From NCBI GenBank assembly GCA_963402885.1, contig OY727101.1, forward strand, positions 14,670,417-14,734,416: a stretch of 64,000 nucleotides of DNA, written 5' to 3'. The DNA comes from Antedon bifida. Its lineage: Eukaryota; Echinodermata; Crinoidea; Comatulida; Antedonidae. The notes below the pieces were generated by a model. The model had not been told where the DNA came from, did no database searches, and saw only the letters and a list, made by a program, of their open reading frames with translations. The position numbers and the translations under genes were made by a program. Shown here in pieces: positions 21,308 to 30,706 of the stretch. Each line of letters starts with the position of its first letter. The first letter of the stretch is position 1.

Positions 21308-24300
21308 CTAAAAGAAGCAATGATTATGAAGACTTTTCATACATACACTTGATCAAAGTGGATTGAGGACGCACATCTTTTGAGGTGTTTGAATACACCT
21401 TCCATGTTTTAGTGTGTAAAGTAATGATGATATTTAATGTATGACTACAGTAACCCCTCGTTTGTGACACCCCTCTTCAAAGACAACACCTTCTGTAAGG
21501 GGTGAAACAAACAAGCTATATACGGAGTGGAGTTGTGGCTTGGTGGTTATGATGTTTGGCTACCAATCCAAGGGTCCTGGGTTCAAGTTCTGTCATATGT
21601 GAGTATTTTTTCTCCACTCCAAAAGATCTTGTGTATATGTTTGTCTTGTGAACAAGATTGCCACCTTTGAGAAGGATAGTGAATGAAAATATATGTTTTA
21701 AAGCCAAGGACATCCCTGTTTAGTACCAAAGGTGTCCCTTAATAGTGTTCTACTGGTTCTATTATATAATTCTTTTTTACTATATAATACTGATTATGGA
21801 AATACATTTATTTTTCATGACTGCAATAGTATAATAGTATTCTTCGCTATTAACAGACTTTGGTATATTATTCATTCATTCGTCACCAAATAAAAAAAAG
21901 CTCTGTCTACACTATCAAACTAGTTTGACAAAAAGCCCAAATATGGTAGTGATATGACATCGTCGTGTCCATATATGGGCACATCACATTTTTTTGTCTT
22001 TGATAGTGTAGACAGAGCTTTACAGATCATTGAGTTCTAAAGTGCTCAACTTCTGTAATTCCATTAAATGTAAATTAATATATTATGCTTTAGGATTTGA
22101 AGATTGAATTGCGTCTATCAGCTGAGCTTTGATCAATATCTTAGTACGAGTTGGGAATTCCATATTAATTATTATTCCAAACATCATTTGGCTAGCAGTC
22201 TGTGACGTCAAAATGAAAACATGGATAATTGTAGAAAATTAAGTTCTTTATATGAGAAGCTCAATCTCTGTTTTGTCAGACAAGATTAATCAGTTACTGA
22301 AAATGTTTATTAACAAACACCCACAAACTTTCATTCTCATTTTTATTTTGTCACATAATTTTGAAACAGAAAATTTAAATCTTACAAATGGTATTTGCTT
22401 TATACTGAACAATAACAGTAATACAGTACAGCAGCACCCTCAACGCAACAACACAAAGTGCTGTATTGCATATCACAAGTAGGAACAGACAACGCAACCG
22501 TGCTGCAAACATCGTTTTGATTTCATGCAGGCGGGGGCAAACACAATTATTGGAAGGGCATGTCCTTACTTTGCATAGGTTATGTTAGCTTTAAGGGGAC
22601 AATTTTTACCACTACATCCATCCTCTATTCAGAGAAACACCCTTATTAAAGGGGATACCTTATTGAAGGTGTCACCTTAATAGGGGGTTCTATCATATTG
22701 TTTAATAGAAATATTCCTCATACACACCATTGATTTATAATATTTCAGAGAGTTAAGATCACCATTCTTAGCAGAGGCACACATCAACAATGGCAACAAG
22801 GTAGTGCTAACAGACTTTACTTCCTGAGTGAAAAAAATAAAATAAGAAATTAGAAATACTGTACAAAAAAAGTGCAAACTAGAAATTACTGTATAATAAA
22901 ACAGAATCTATGATAATTAAATTTGTTTTATAATATCATAATAATAAAAATAGTTTATTTTTCTTCAATTTTAAACTATGGTCATAAAGATGTATTGTTC
23001 TCTCTCAAAAACATGATAAATGAATATTAATAAAATCAGACTTTGAATAGGCAATTTTGTAGTTTTAATAAAGTTACTTACTTCCATAGAAAACAAACTT
23101 CAATTATAATAAGATGATAAAAACAGCTGAATTTATCGAAAACTCATTGTTTGACAGACAATTTAATTATTCTTTGATTTAAATGATTTTTTAGGTAAAT
23201 ATTTTATTTATTTTATCAAAGTTTTTATTAAAATGGCATATTCAACAAGATTTTTTTTTAAATAATTTTTCAAGGAGATAATATATCTTTAAATTTATAA
23301 ATTTACCTGACTGTTTGAAATGTTGAGAGTTTGAACAATGGCTTGGATGAACTTGGAGTCTTCAAGGGAGAATTTCTTTACCTCTTCCTCGGCAAACACT
23401 CGAATCTCACCTCGTAAGTTGCTTTGTAGCATCTGCAACTGCTGCCGCCGTGTCAAATCAGGCTTCCCTAAAACGTAGCCAAGCTTAGCCAGGGCTGCTT
23501 CAGGGTTGATGTCAGCGCCTGGTATAACTCCAGCATCCATCAGAGCCTAAAGATTGTAAAGGAAGACACAAGACACAGAAATATGAGTACTTTCGATAGA
23601 GCTTTATCAAATAAATTGTGCTTCCAGATACTACAGTTTCATAGAACCATTATATATGGTCACACTTTCAGGAATAAAAAAAAAAGTGTCCCCTTAATAG
23701 AGGTGTTCACTGAATAGAATAGGGTTGGCTGTAGTGTTATTGAATATATTTCCCCTTCACAAAAAAATGTGATCTGCCCATATATGGATACGATGATGTC
23801 ATATCAATACCATATTTAGGCATATCACTACCATGTTTGGGCACATCACCCCTTTTTTGTCAAAAAAGTTTGATAGTGTAAACAGAGCTTAAGTAATTAT
23901 ACAGTAGAACCCTATACAGAGTCCCTAAGGTGTTCTACTATATTCTAATAAAACATACCTTTCCAGTTTCATATGAATTGGAAACAACTCCTTTTATACA
24001 CTGCGTGCAATTCAAAATCAACACGCCTCTGTCTGCTGCCTCTTTGAATTCTGTCATGAGGTCCTTTCGATCACTAGGTCCATTACCGGCTCCGTAGGTT
24101 TGCAGAACCACGCCCTGCATCGGATGCTGTAGGAATGATCTGACCTGTAGTGTGAATACAATATTTAAATTTATATGAAAAGAATATTAGATACTAATAT
24201 ATGTTTAACACTACTGGCAACTGCTAATTAGGAGGCATCACCAGTGGCGTAGCGCAAAGGCCCCACCCCCTCGGATGTTTTTAGCCCTTTTTGACATGTT

Positions 24301-27300
24301 CTAATGCCTGTTTTTTCCCCTAGGCACTGCTCAGGGGGTTAGCCAGTGAGAGCTCATAGCCATTACACTACTGAGCATCACTATTAAAGGGTTGGGTTTT
24401 GAAAGTTTCCCCTTAATATAGGCTTTTACTGTAAAAATACTAGAATACCCATTTTAAATATTTTGACCCATTTTAACTGATGAATGAAGTCTTTTCAATA
24501 TTGACCTGTTTTTTTATTTCACTTTTGAAAGGAACCCCTTTGTCTTCATATGTTAGTGGATTATTGGATTACTGTTTGAGATGAAGTTGTTGGAATGTCT
24601 TTTGAAACAAAGTCTAAAAATAAATTATATTATACTTTATGAAACCTTGAAATTACAGTTCTTTATTATAGTTACAAATTTGTATTTGTACAATATATAT
24701 TATTTTCCCTTTCAACAAGTCATTTCAAGACTGCTATACTGTAAACAGGGCTATTTGTATATTAAAATTAATGCTATGACTTTAAGGATTTATACCTAAT
24801 AGTTACATTTTATTAACATGCAAACCAACATATTATGAATATTATCTAGGTTATTATAAAAATTGAAGGGTAACAAAACTAGTGTTTAAGTTTAAGTTAA
24901 ATTTGTCTGTTGGAAAAAATTATAATAAATACATAAATTATATGGAACCTAGATACAAGGCCCTTAACATATCATCTCTGTTAAGTCATTCTTTCAATGT
25001 AATTTAATTGGATGATATAAAAGTGGTCCAATGATAGGGCGACATCAGATAAAGTACAAGACCTAAGTTCGACTCTTGGTTTTCAGTTTTGAATTATACA
25101 CAATAATTTATTCAAAACAGATGGTTTTATGAATATAATAATAATAAATAATAGATTAAATATTAATTAGTGTGTAACTCACTGTTTGTATTGTTATACC
25201 TGGAAACAGCCTGAGGAGGCCAACATTACAGTTTAAGTGGGTATGAACGGTAAATTTCTCTGTAGACTTACTGCGAAATATACTATCCCAGTCAACTGAA
25301 AAGAAAACATAAAAGAATTTTACCTCTCCAGATCACACAAATGTCTCAAAATGTATAGAAGGCACCTGTTAATGCGCACCTCTAAAATGTGTGTGTGGTT
25401 ATAAAATATAAAGTCCATGTGAACTCTGACCTTACAGGGTAGTAGCCAGAAAACTTAGCAAACCTTTTTCAACAAACTTGCTCTAGTTTGCGAAATAAAC
25501 GTGTAGACTCTCCATAAAACTTCTTCTAAGCAACACACAAATCTCACGGTACGCTATTATACATTCAAGAAACAAGACAAGAAACATTCAGAACACCTAC
25601 CTATTACGTCAACTTCCATCCTGGCAAGGGGGTCAAGGTTCGGCGAATCAAATGCATCAAATTGGTTGTTGACTAGCTTCGTTACTCGATTCCCTCTAAA
25701 CAATTTCTTGTCAAAAAATAATGACACCTAAAAAATACAAAAATATAATAAATAATAACTGCAATACATTACTTTGATAATGCATAGAGTTGGATTACAA
25801 TAAACAATAGTGTATCTAGGAGGGATGAGGAGGAGGAAGCCCTTGGTCTAACAAAAAAGTGTTGAAGGTACTTCTTGGTTTGACATTGTATTTTCCAAGC
25901 CCATATATCTGCAGGAAGGCAACCTCCTCAATGCAAAACAATTTATCTCATATTATCTGAGATTTCAAATTCACACTAACTTCTGGAATCACATAATGTC
26001 CAGCAAGATACAGCGCCCCAAGCAAGTTCTCCCTTCCGTCACTACGGATTTCTTCCAATGGCACTTGGGAACCAGTAAAGATGACTGGTTTGCCAAGATT
26101 CTCACACATGAATGACAGAGCAGAAGATGTGTATGCCATCGTGTCAGTACCGTGAATGATCACAAAGCCATCAAATTTCTCGTAATTCTCTTTTATGTCC
26201 TCGGCCAAAGTTCTCCAATCCTCAATACTGATGTTGCACGAATCTTTAGGTTCCGGATATTCAAATATACAGTACAATATACGTCTATTATGGCTACACA
26301 ATCTGAAATAGAGATTTGAATTGCTAAACAGCTTCAAGGGCAGGTGGTATTAGGAAATCAATAAAACAATATTAATACAACTGGCGTATGGCTAAATCTG
26401 CTGGCTATACCTGCTGGCAGATAACTGCAGTGAAATTATGTCTCTGGTTTTGCAGTATTCTCTAAATTATTGACTATTTACTGTTGTTGAATATTATTTT
26501 ATTAAACAATTGAAAAAGATTAAGATACTTAAATTTCAAAACAATTTTTGTTATATATTTCAAATACACAGAGAACAATATTGTATAACATACGGCAGAA
26601 CAAAAGTTTCTCCCAGGGCCTCGTCGTATTCTTTGAGTTTATTGGCGTATTCCGCATCATGCAAATTAGGGTTTCTTCGCACTGCCTGGCTGAAATAGTC
26701 TTTCTGTGGTTTGTATACTGAAAAAAGAATTAACCTCATTGTTAAAATCAACTCATGTTTCCAGCTATAAAATTGTTTACTTAAGAAGACATTTTGTCGG
26801 TTTACAATGGATTTGAAAGTGAAGCATTTGAAATCGGTTGCTTTTTACTTACAGTAGGTCGTGATGAAATGAACTTCTGGTATTTTGTATGAAGTGTTAA
26901 TATGCTTGTATGGTTAATTTATGCACTTGTCAATTGTATGACCAACTATATGACTCCCTGGTAAGGTGCGTCATTTACAAACGGTAACCTAGATGGTGCG
27001 TCAAAAAACATAGATGGTATGTCACATCGATGAACAATAGTGTGTCAATGTCCGTCAATTTACCACCCACCATGGTCACAGTGCATCAAAATGGGTGCGT
27101 CATGGTCACCTAAAGGTAATTCAGTGAGTCATAGACTAGTATTCATATTGTAAGGTATGACGCACATCAGAAAAATGACATATGTTGTATGGTGGGTCAT
27201 ACAATTGACTAGTGCATTACATCGGTAGAATTTAAAATGGCGCACTAGGTACATTTTTGTTGTAAATTTCAATTATGATCAAAAGCAAATAGTGGCCTTC

Positions 27301-27706
27301 CATACAAAATGCAAGAAGCTAATTTTATTTTGACAAAAATAAATCCTTTTCATCCTAGTGATTAGGCTTAAGTAAGTCCTTTCCACTTAACAGTGGTGAT
27401 GCAACTGAACATAAACTCATGAAACCCAACAGTGTGAGAAACATGACATGCTATTATTAATATTAGGCCTACTATCTATACAACTCTAGGCCTAGACGAA
27501 ACAAGCTTACCTCCATCAACCCTGGCCATCCCTAGTGTACCACCGGTAAACATGACAAGTATTCTGGATTCAGATGATTCGATGCTATCCTGCGAACTGA
27601 TTTTTCTCAGCTTATCACTTAGCTTCGGATCCAATAAGGGTTGTAAACTTGGATTCAACTTCATTGATATATCTGCACTACACCGTCGAATAGGCCTACA
27701 AGACAT
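20039..27706 (-). CDS. ASPG: 60-kDa lysophospholipase-type L-asparaginase with ankyrin repeats
   Basis: The family hydrolyses asparagine to aspartate and ammonia; mammalian relatives also have lysophospholipase/PAF-acetylhydrolase activity. Twelve coding exons read leftwards: 27706–27511, 26717–26594, 26302–25981, 25727–25601, 25295–25183, 24144–23959, 23546–23307, 22823–22728, 21307–21144, 20904–20818, 20448–20349, 20191–20039. All borders are GT–AG and every phase agrees, giving 1908 nt (635 aa). ATG at 27706 (MSCRPIRRC) is the only good start. The catalytic domain covers about residues 48–400: TGGTLGM with the nucleophile-type Thr (residues 54–60), HGTDTMAY (157–164), TGSQVP and SDGRENLLGA (183–203). 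Ankyrin-like repeats occupy about 440–635. The N-terminal extension of about 45 residues is not obviously a targeting signal. The gene is complete and convergent with ASNS. Confidence 0.93.
21444..21752. mobile_element. CAGTA-ended DNA element interrupted by a tRNA-like SINE
   Basis: The left end CAGTAACCCCTCGTTTGTGA and right end GGTGTCCCTTAATAG then TGTTCTACTGG are diverged inverted repeats of a family seen repeatedly in the window. Inside, about 21525–21715 is a SINE with a tRNA-like head: A-box-like TGGCTTGGTGG, B-box-like GGTTCAAGTTC, then TATATGTTTGTCTTGTGAAC. The whole lies in an ASPG intron. Confidence 0.55.
21899..22020. mobile_element. Fold-back MITE (family A), intact copy
   Basis: About 122 bp bounded by perfect inverted repeats AGCTCTGTCTACACTATCAA and TTGATAGTGTAGACAGAGCT. 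The short interior has CATATATGGGCACATCAC. The same element occurs at 41445–41589 and as a truncated, inverted copy at 23761–23890. Confidence 0.9.
22985..23293 (+). mobile_element. TTAA-type MITE (family B) in ASPG intron
   Basis: The left end AAGATGTATTGTTCTCTC and the right end GGAGATAATATATCTTTAAA are diverged versions of the family B termini. The interior is colinear with 10875–11187 (AATCAGACTTTGAATA, TTTGTAGTTTT). Confidence 0.75.
23761..23890. mobile_element. Truncated family A MITE, inverted
   Basis: It shares GATGATGTCATATCA, GGGCACATCAC and the right end TTTGATAGTGTAAACAGAGC with the intact copies, but the opposite terminal repeat is missing. Confidence 0.7.
24238..24372. repeat. 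GC-richer transposon-like fragment in ASPG intron
   Basis: CACCAGTGGCGTAGCGC starts a 135-bp GC-richer block ending near CACTACTGAGCATCAC. CAGTGGCGTAGC-type starts are common at the ends of animal DNA elements. No terminal inverted repeat could be confirmed. Confidence 0.35.
25981..26302 (-). CDS. ASPG: ASPG exon 3: central asparaginase active-site exon
   Basis: The acceptor is CTCTATTTCAG and the donor is GAA|GTTAGT. It encodes residues 107–214, including HGTDTMAY, which supplies the second Thr–Asp pair of the asparaginase active site, and SDGRENLLGA. Both motifs are intact. The first catalytic threonine (TGGT) is in exon 1, so a working enzyme needs both exons joined across a 792-nt intron 1 (carrying a MITE at 26921) and a 291-nt intron 2. 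Confidence 0.9.
26921..27217. mobile_element. MITE with TGCACT ends and GTGCGTCA motifs (ASPG intron 1)
   Basis: The terminal inverted repeats are ATGCACTTGTCAATTGTATG (left) and CATACAATTGACTAGTGCAT (right), with one indel/mismatch region. Inside, GGTGCGTCA-like words occur several times in both orientations (near 26966, 26996, 27101; TATGACGCAC at 27157). These look like subterminal transposase-binding repeats. About 297 bp, no ORF. Confidence 0.8.
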
Positions 27707-27809
27707 GATTGTTTTTTTTATCAATTAATACGTAGTAACAACATGGAAGCGGTCGGTACGATTAAACATCTTCAATCTGGTGCGTGGGAATGGCTACGAT
27801 TTGTTTGCT

Positions 27810-27837
27810 CACGTGTCATGACGTATGCATTGATTAT
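27810..27837 (-). promoter_or_regulatory. ASPG: Putative ASPG promoter elements
   Basis: About 105–130 bp upstream of the ASPG ATG are an E-box CACGTG (27810–27815), an adjacent CRE-like TGACGTA (27819–27825) and, on the gene's strand, TTTTTATAATC further upstream. Positions suit a promoter, but no transcription start is known. The combination is suggestive only. Confidence 0.4.
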
Positions 27838-29580
27838 AAAAAGCTCCTTGATTGTTTGACGAATGGAAATTCAGTATAATGACACACCTCCAACACACCT
27901 CCAGTTTGATCCCGAGAGAGGGCGTTAAACTATTTCATAGAATTCTCTCATAATACTAAATAGTAATTTGAATACTTTTATTTAAAAATATAATAAAACT
28001 CAGAAATGGGAAAAATAAGAAATAGTTATTTTTTTTAACAAATTAAAAATGATGATATGTATTCTAGTACATAAGTTACCGTACGAAAAACTAAAAATGT
28101 TTTGGGCTACAATGTATAGGGTACGTTTATTTTAATGTTAAAACATAATAATGGAGAAATAAGTTGATAATGCTGATGCTGTATTTGCTACGTCAGTGTT
28201 AAAAGCCGCCATTTTCGCTTGATTCTCCCATTAAAGAATTAAGCAAAGTATTTAAGATAAAGAGGCGTGAAGTGGTATATTGATTTAAGTGCGAACTTTA
28301 ATCGGATCTTGGCTGCTGAATTACGAGTGTGAAAAACAACAATTAAACGCTAAAAAAGTTTTTCATCTAGCGATAACCACGAATAAAGTTTTGTTTCCGC
28401 AAGGACGATGTAAGCGCAACGCAAGCGAGTTGACCAATGACGACAAGCGGCATCGGATGATCTAGGGGTACGGGAGGGGTGGGGGGCATTGTCTCCTTCA
28501 CTTTTCAACAGCAAAATCAATAAATTGTTGAAATGACTTCTATCGACATCGATAGATTTTGCGTGAATAACCAGTGGCGCATCATGACCAGTGCCTAAAA
28601 AGTGCGTATGATTGTTCCAACTTCCTAGAGTGGAACCAAGATTTAACCCGATATCGGCTTTCCCCAAAACAAAACATAAAAAAATGTTACCATCGTTTAT
28701 TTTGATTGGCAAGCAAAATGTAAAAGGATATTACTATTTGTAGAACATGTAACTATTCCTTTACTGCTCTTTGGATGCAGTGGTTTTCAACAATTCTAAT
28801 TATATACCGTTGTCTATAATCATACCAGCCTTTAAAATTCTTTAGGCATTTATAATCGTATTATCTCGATCGTTAATTGTCTATACAGGTGGTCTATTGT
28901 TATTTTTATTTAAAAGGAACAACAAACAATGGTTCTAAATTAAAACGAAACGAAAATATCAGAACCAAAACGTTATTTTGTTTAGTAAAAGATCTTTAAC
29001 CTTACGAGAAACAGACACTACGAAAATAATGTGCTGCATTTTAACTTCGATGTCTAAAGCATTTTTTTTTCCAATTTATTCGCTCGAATCTACTAGCGTT
29101 CTTATGCGCATGCGTATTAATATTTTAACTTCTTTTTTTTTTTTGCGAAGCGAAAAATCGCGAACCAATGAGAGCCTCAGGGATGTCGGGTCACCTGTAG
29201 AAGAAAACTATGATTACAAAAATACAAAAGTAACTTTTTTTTAATACACTTATTGTATTTTACTATAAAACAGAAAGATGAAAAGGAAGGAAAGAAATAT
29301 AGAAAGAAAAACAACGCTTCAATACGTTAGCCAAATTTTATAAGAGGGTATGTGCCAATATAACCAATTATGTTAGGTTTTAAAAGATATCCAATTATGT
29401 TATGTTTTAAAAAAGATATCCGATATCTTTTTAACCTTATAACTGTACATACATACATGTTATAAACACATTTTTTAAATATGTAATCTTTGTATATTTT
29501 TGTCATGAATAGAATAATGAATACAAGTGGGCTAAACCCACGAAAGAGAAAAAAAAAATATGCATATAAACTATAGAAGA
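27838..29580. other. Intergenic region between ASPG and SMOC-like gene
   Basis: No gene is supported. GCCGCCATTTT (28205–28215) matches a YY1-type site. A GC-richer block at about 28370–28700 has a 120-codon minus-strand ORF with no family I recognise and looks like repeat sequence. The rest is AT-rich. Confidence 0.5.
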
Positions 29581-29957
29581 CATATTATTCCCTGTGGAAG
29601 ACATATTCCATGTGGAAGACATATTCCCTGTGGAAGACATATTATTCCCTGTGGAAGACATATTCCATGTGGAAGACATATTCCCTGTGGAAGACATATT
29701 CCCTGTGGAAGATATATTCCATGTGGAAGACATATTCCATGTGGAAGACATATTCCCTGTGGAAGACATATTCCATGTGGAAGACATATTCCCTGTGGAA
29801 GACATATTCCCTGTGGAAGACATATTCCCTGTGGAAGACATATTCCCTGTGGAAGACATATTCCATGTGGAAGACATATTCCATGTGGAAGACATATTCC
29901 CTGTGGAAGACATATTCCCTGTGGAAGACATATTCCCTGTGGAAGACATATTCCCTG
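29581..29957. repeat. 18-bp minisatellite upstream of SMOC-like promoter
   Basis: About 21 units of CATATTCCCTGTGGAAGA, alternating with a CCATG variant (CATATTCCATGTGGAAGA). The period is a multiple of three, so several frames stay open on both strands. None shows real coding character. Confidence 0.95.
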
Positions 29958-30131
29958 CTAGCATCCTATATTGGAATTTCTCAATCGGATCCTATCATTG
30001 GGGGAATGGAAAACATGTATTTAAATGAATAGATCGACCTCAGCGTTATTCGTACACAGTTAATAACGCTATAAGATCTGGAAATTACGGTCAATAACGA
30101 AAACAGTAGTCGAGATAAAATTAAAGCAGTG

Positions 30132-30151
30132 TGACGTCATTCAATATAAAA
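30132..30151 (+). promoter_or_regulatory. Core promoter of SMOC-like gene: CRE and TATA box
   Basis: A full palindromic CRE, TGACGTCA (30132–30139), is followed 5 bp later by TATAAAAA (30145–30152). This predicts transcription starting near 30175–30182 and a 5'UTR of about 435 nt to the ATG at 30614. It suggests cAMP/CREB/ATF-type control. A TATA box this clear is unusual in the window. Confidence 0.6.
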
Positions 30152-30197
30152 AGCACATTATCAATCATTATCAATCAACTGTTTTCTGGTTTAGCAA

Positions 30198-30557
30198 ATG
30201 GTCAGATCCATCATCTCGTATAGTACCACCCATTCTTACCTAAAGAGGTATTTAACTTGTAACAAGTTTAATCCAATAGAAATTATCACCCGAAAAGCCC
30301 CGCCTCCTCGTTTCACAAGTGTGTTTGATTTGAAACGAGAATATTTTGAAAGGTACTTATCTGTCGTTGCCTCGCGAGTGGTGAGCTTCAAGATCTTCTT
30401 GCGTGTGCCGCCGCCGAAGATATCAACATCACATTTATGTTTTTATTTTACCGCCTCAGGTATCGCAAAATTGTCAAAATATTTTTCGACCGTCGGCCAG
30501 GTAACACGACGCGGGAATTGTTTGTGCAGAACACACCGGGGTTTAAATCACACTTAA
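30198..30557 (+). other. 119-codon upstream ORF in predicted 5'UTR
   Basis: The first ATG after the predicted start (30198) opens a 119-codon frame that stops 56 nt before the SMOC ATG. I recognise no product, and it may be chance. If the 5'UTR is unspliced it would repress or gate downstream translation. Confidence 0.3.
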
Positions 30558-30613
30558 TTTGAAGGACTTATTTAGGGTTATATTAAATTGTTTTGACTTC
30601 ATAAACTTCAGAT

Positions 30614-30706
30614 ATGGACATTTTATTTCGCCACTGTCTGCCTCTGACGGCAATCATCTTTAGCATATTATATATGGAACATGCTTGCGAGGCGAGGCTT
30701 GCTAAG
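30614..30706 (+). CDS. SMOC: SMOC-like exon 1: signal peptide
   Basis: Encodes MDILFRH, then a hydrophobic stretch CLPLTAIIFSILYMEHA, with probable cleavage near EHACEA. The donor is AAG|GTAAGA. ATG 30614 is chosen because it alone gives a signal peptide and a phase-0 exit matching exon 2. Confidence 0.8.

Noticed and set aside
28350..28712. 120-codon minus-strand ORF
   Set aside because: No family recognised and no splice or promoter context; GC-richer repeat-like block.
29503..30032. Overlapping 133–153-codon ORFs on both strands
   Set aside because: All are readings of an 18-bp tandem repeat; open frames on both strands show the openness is a period effect.
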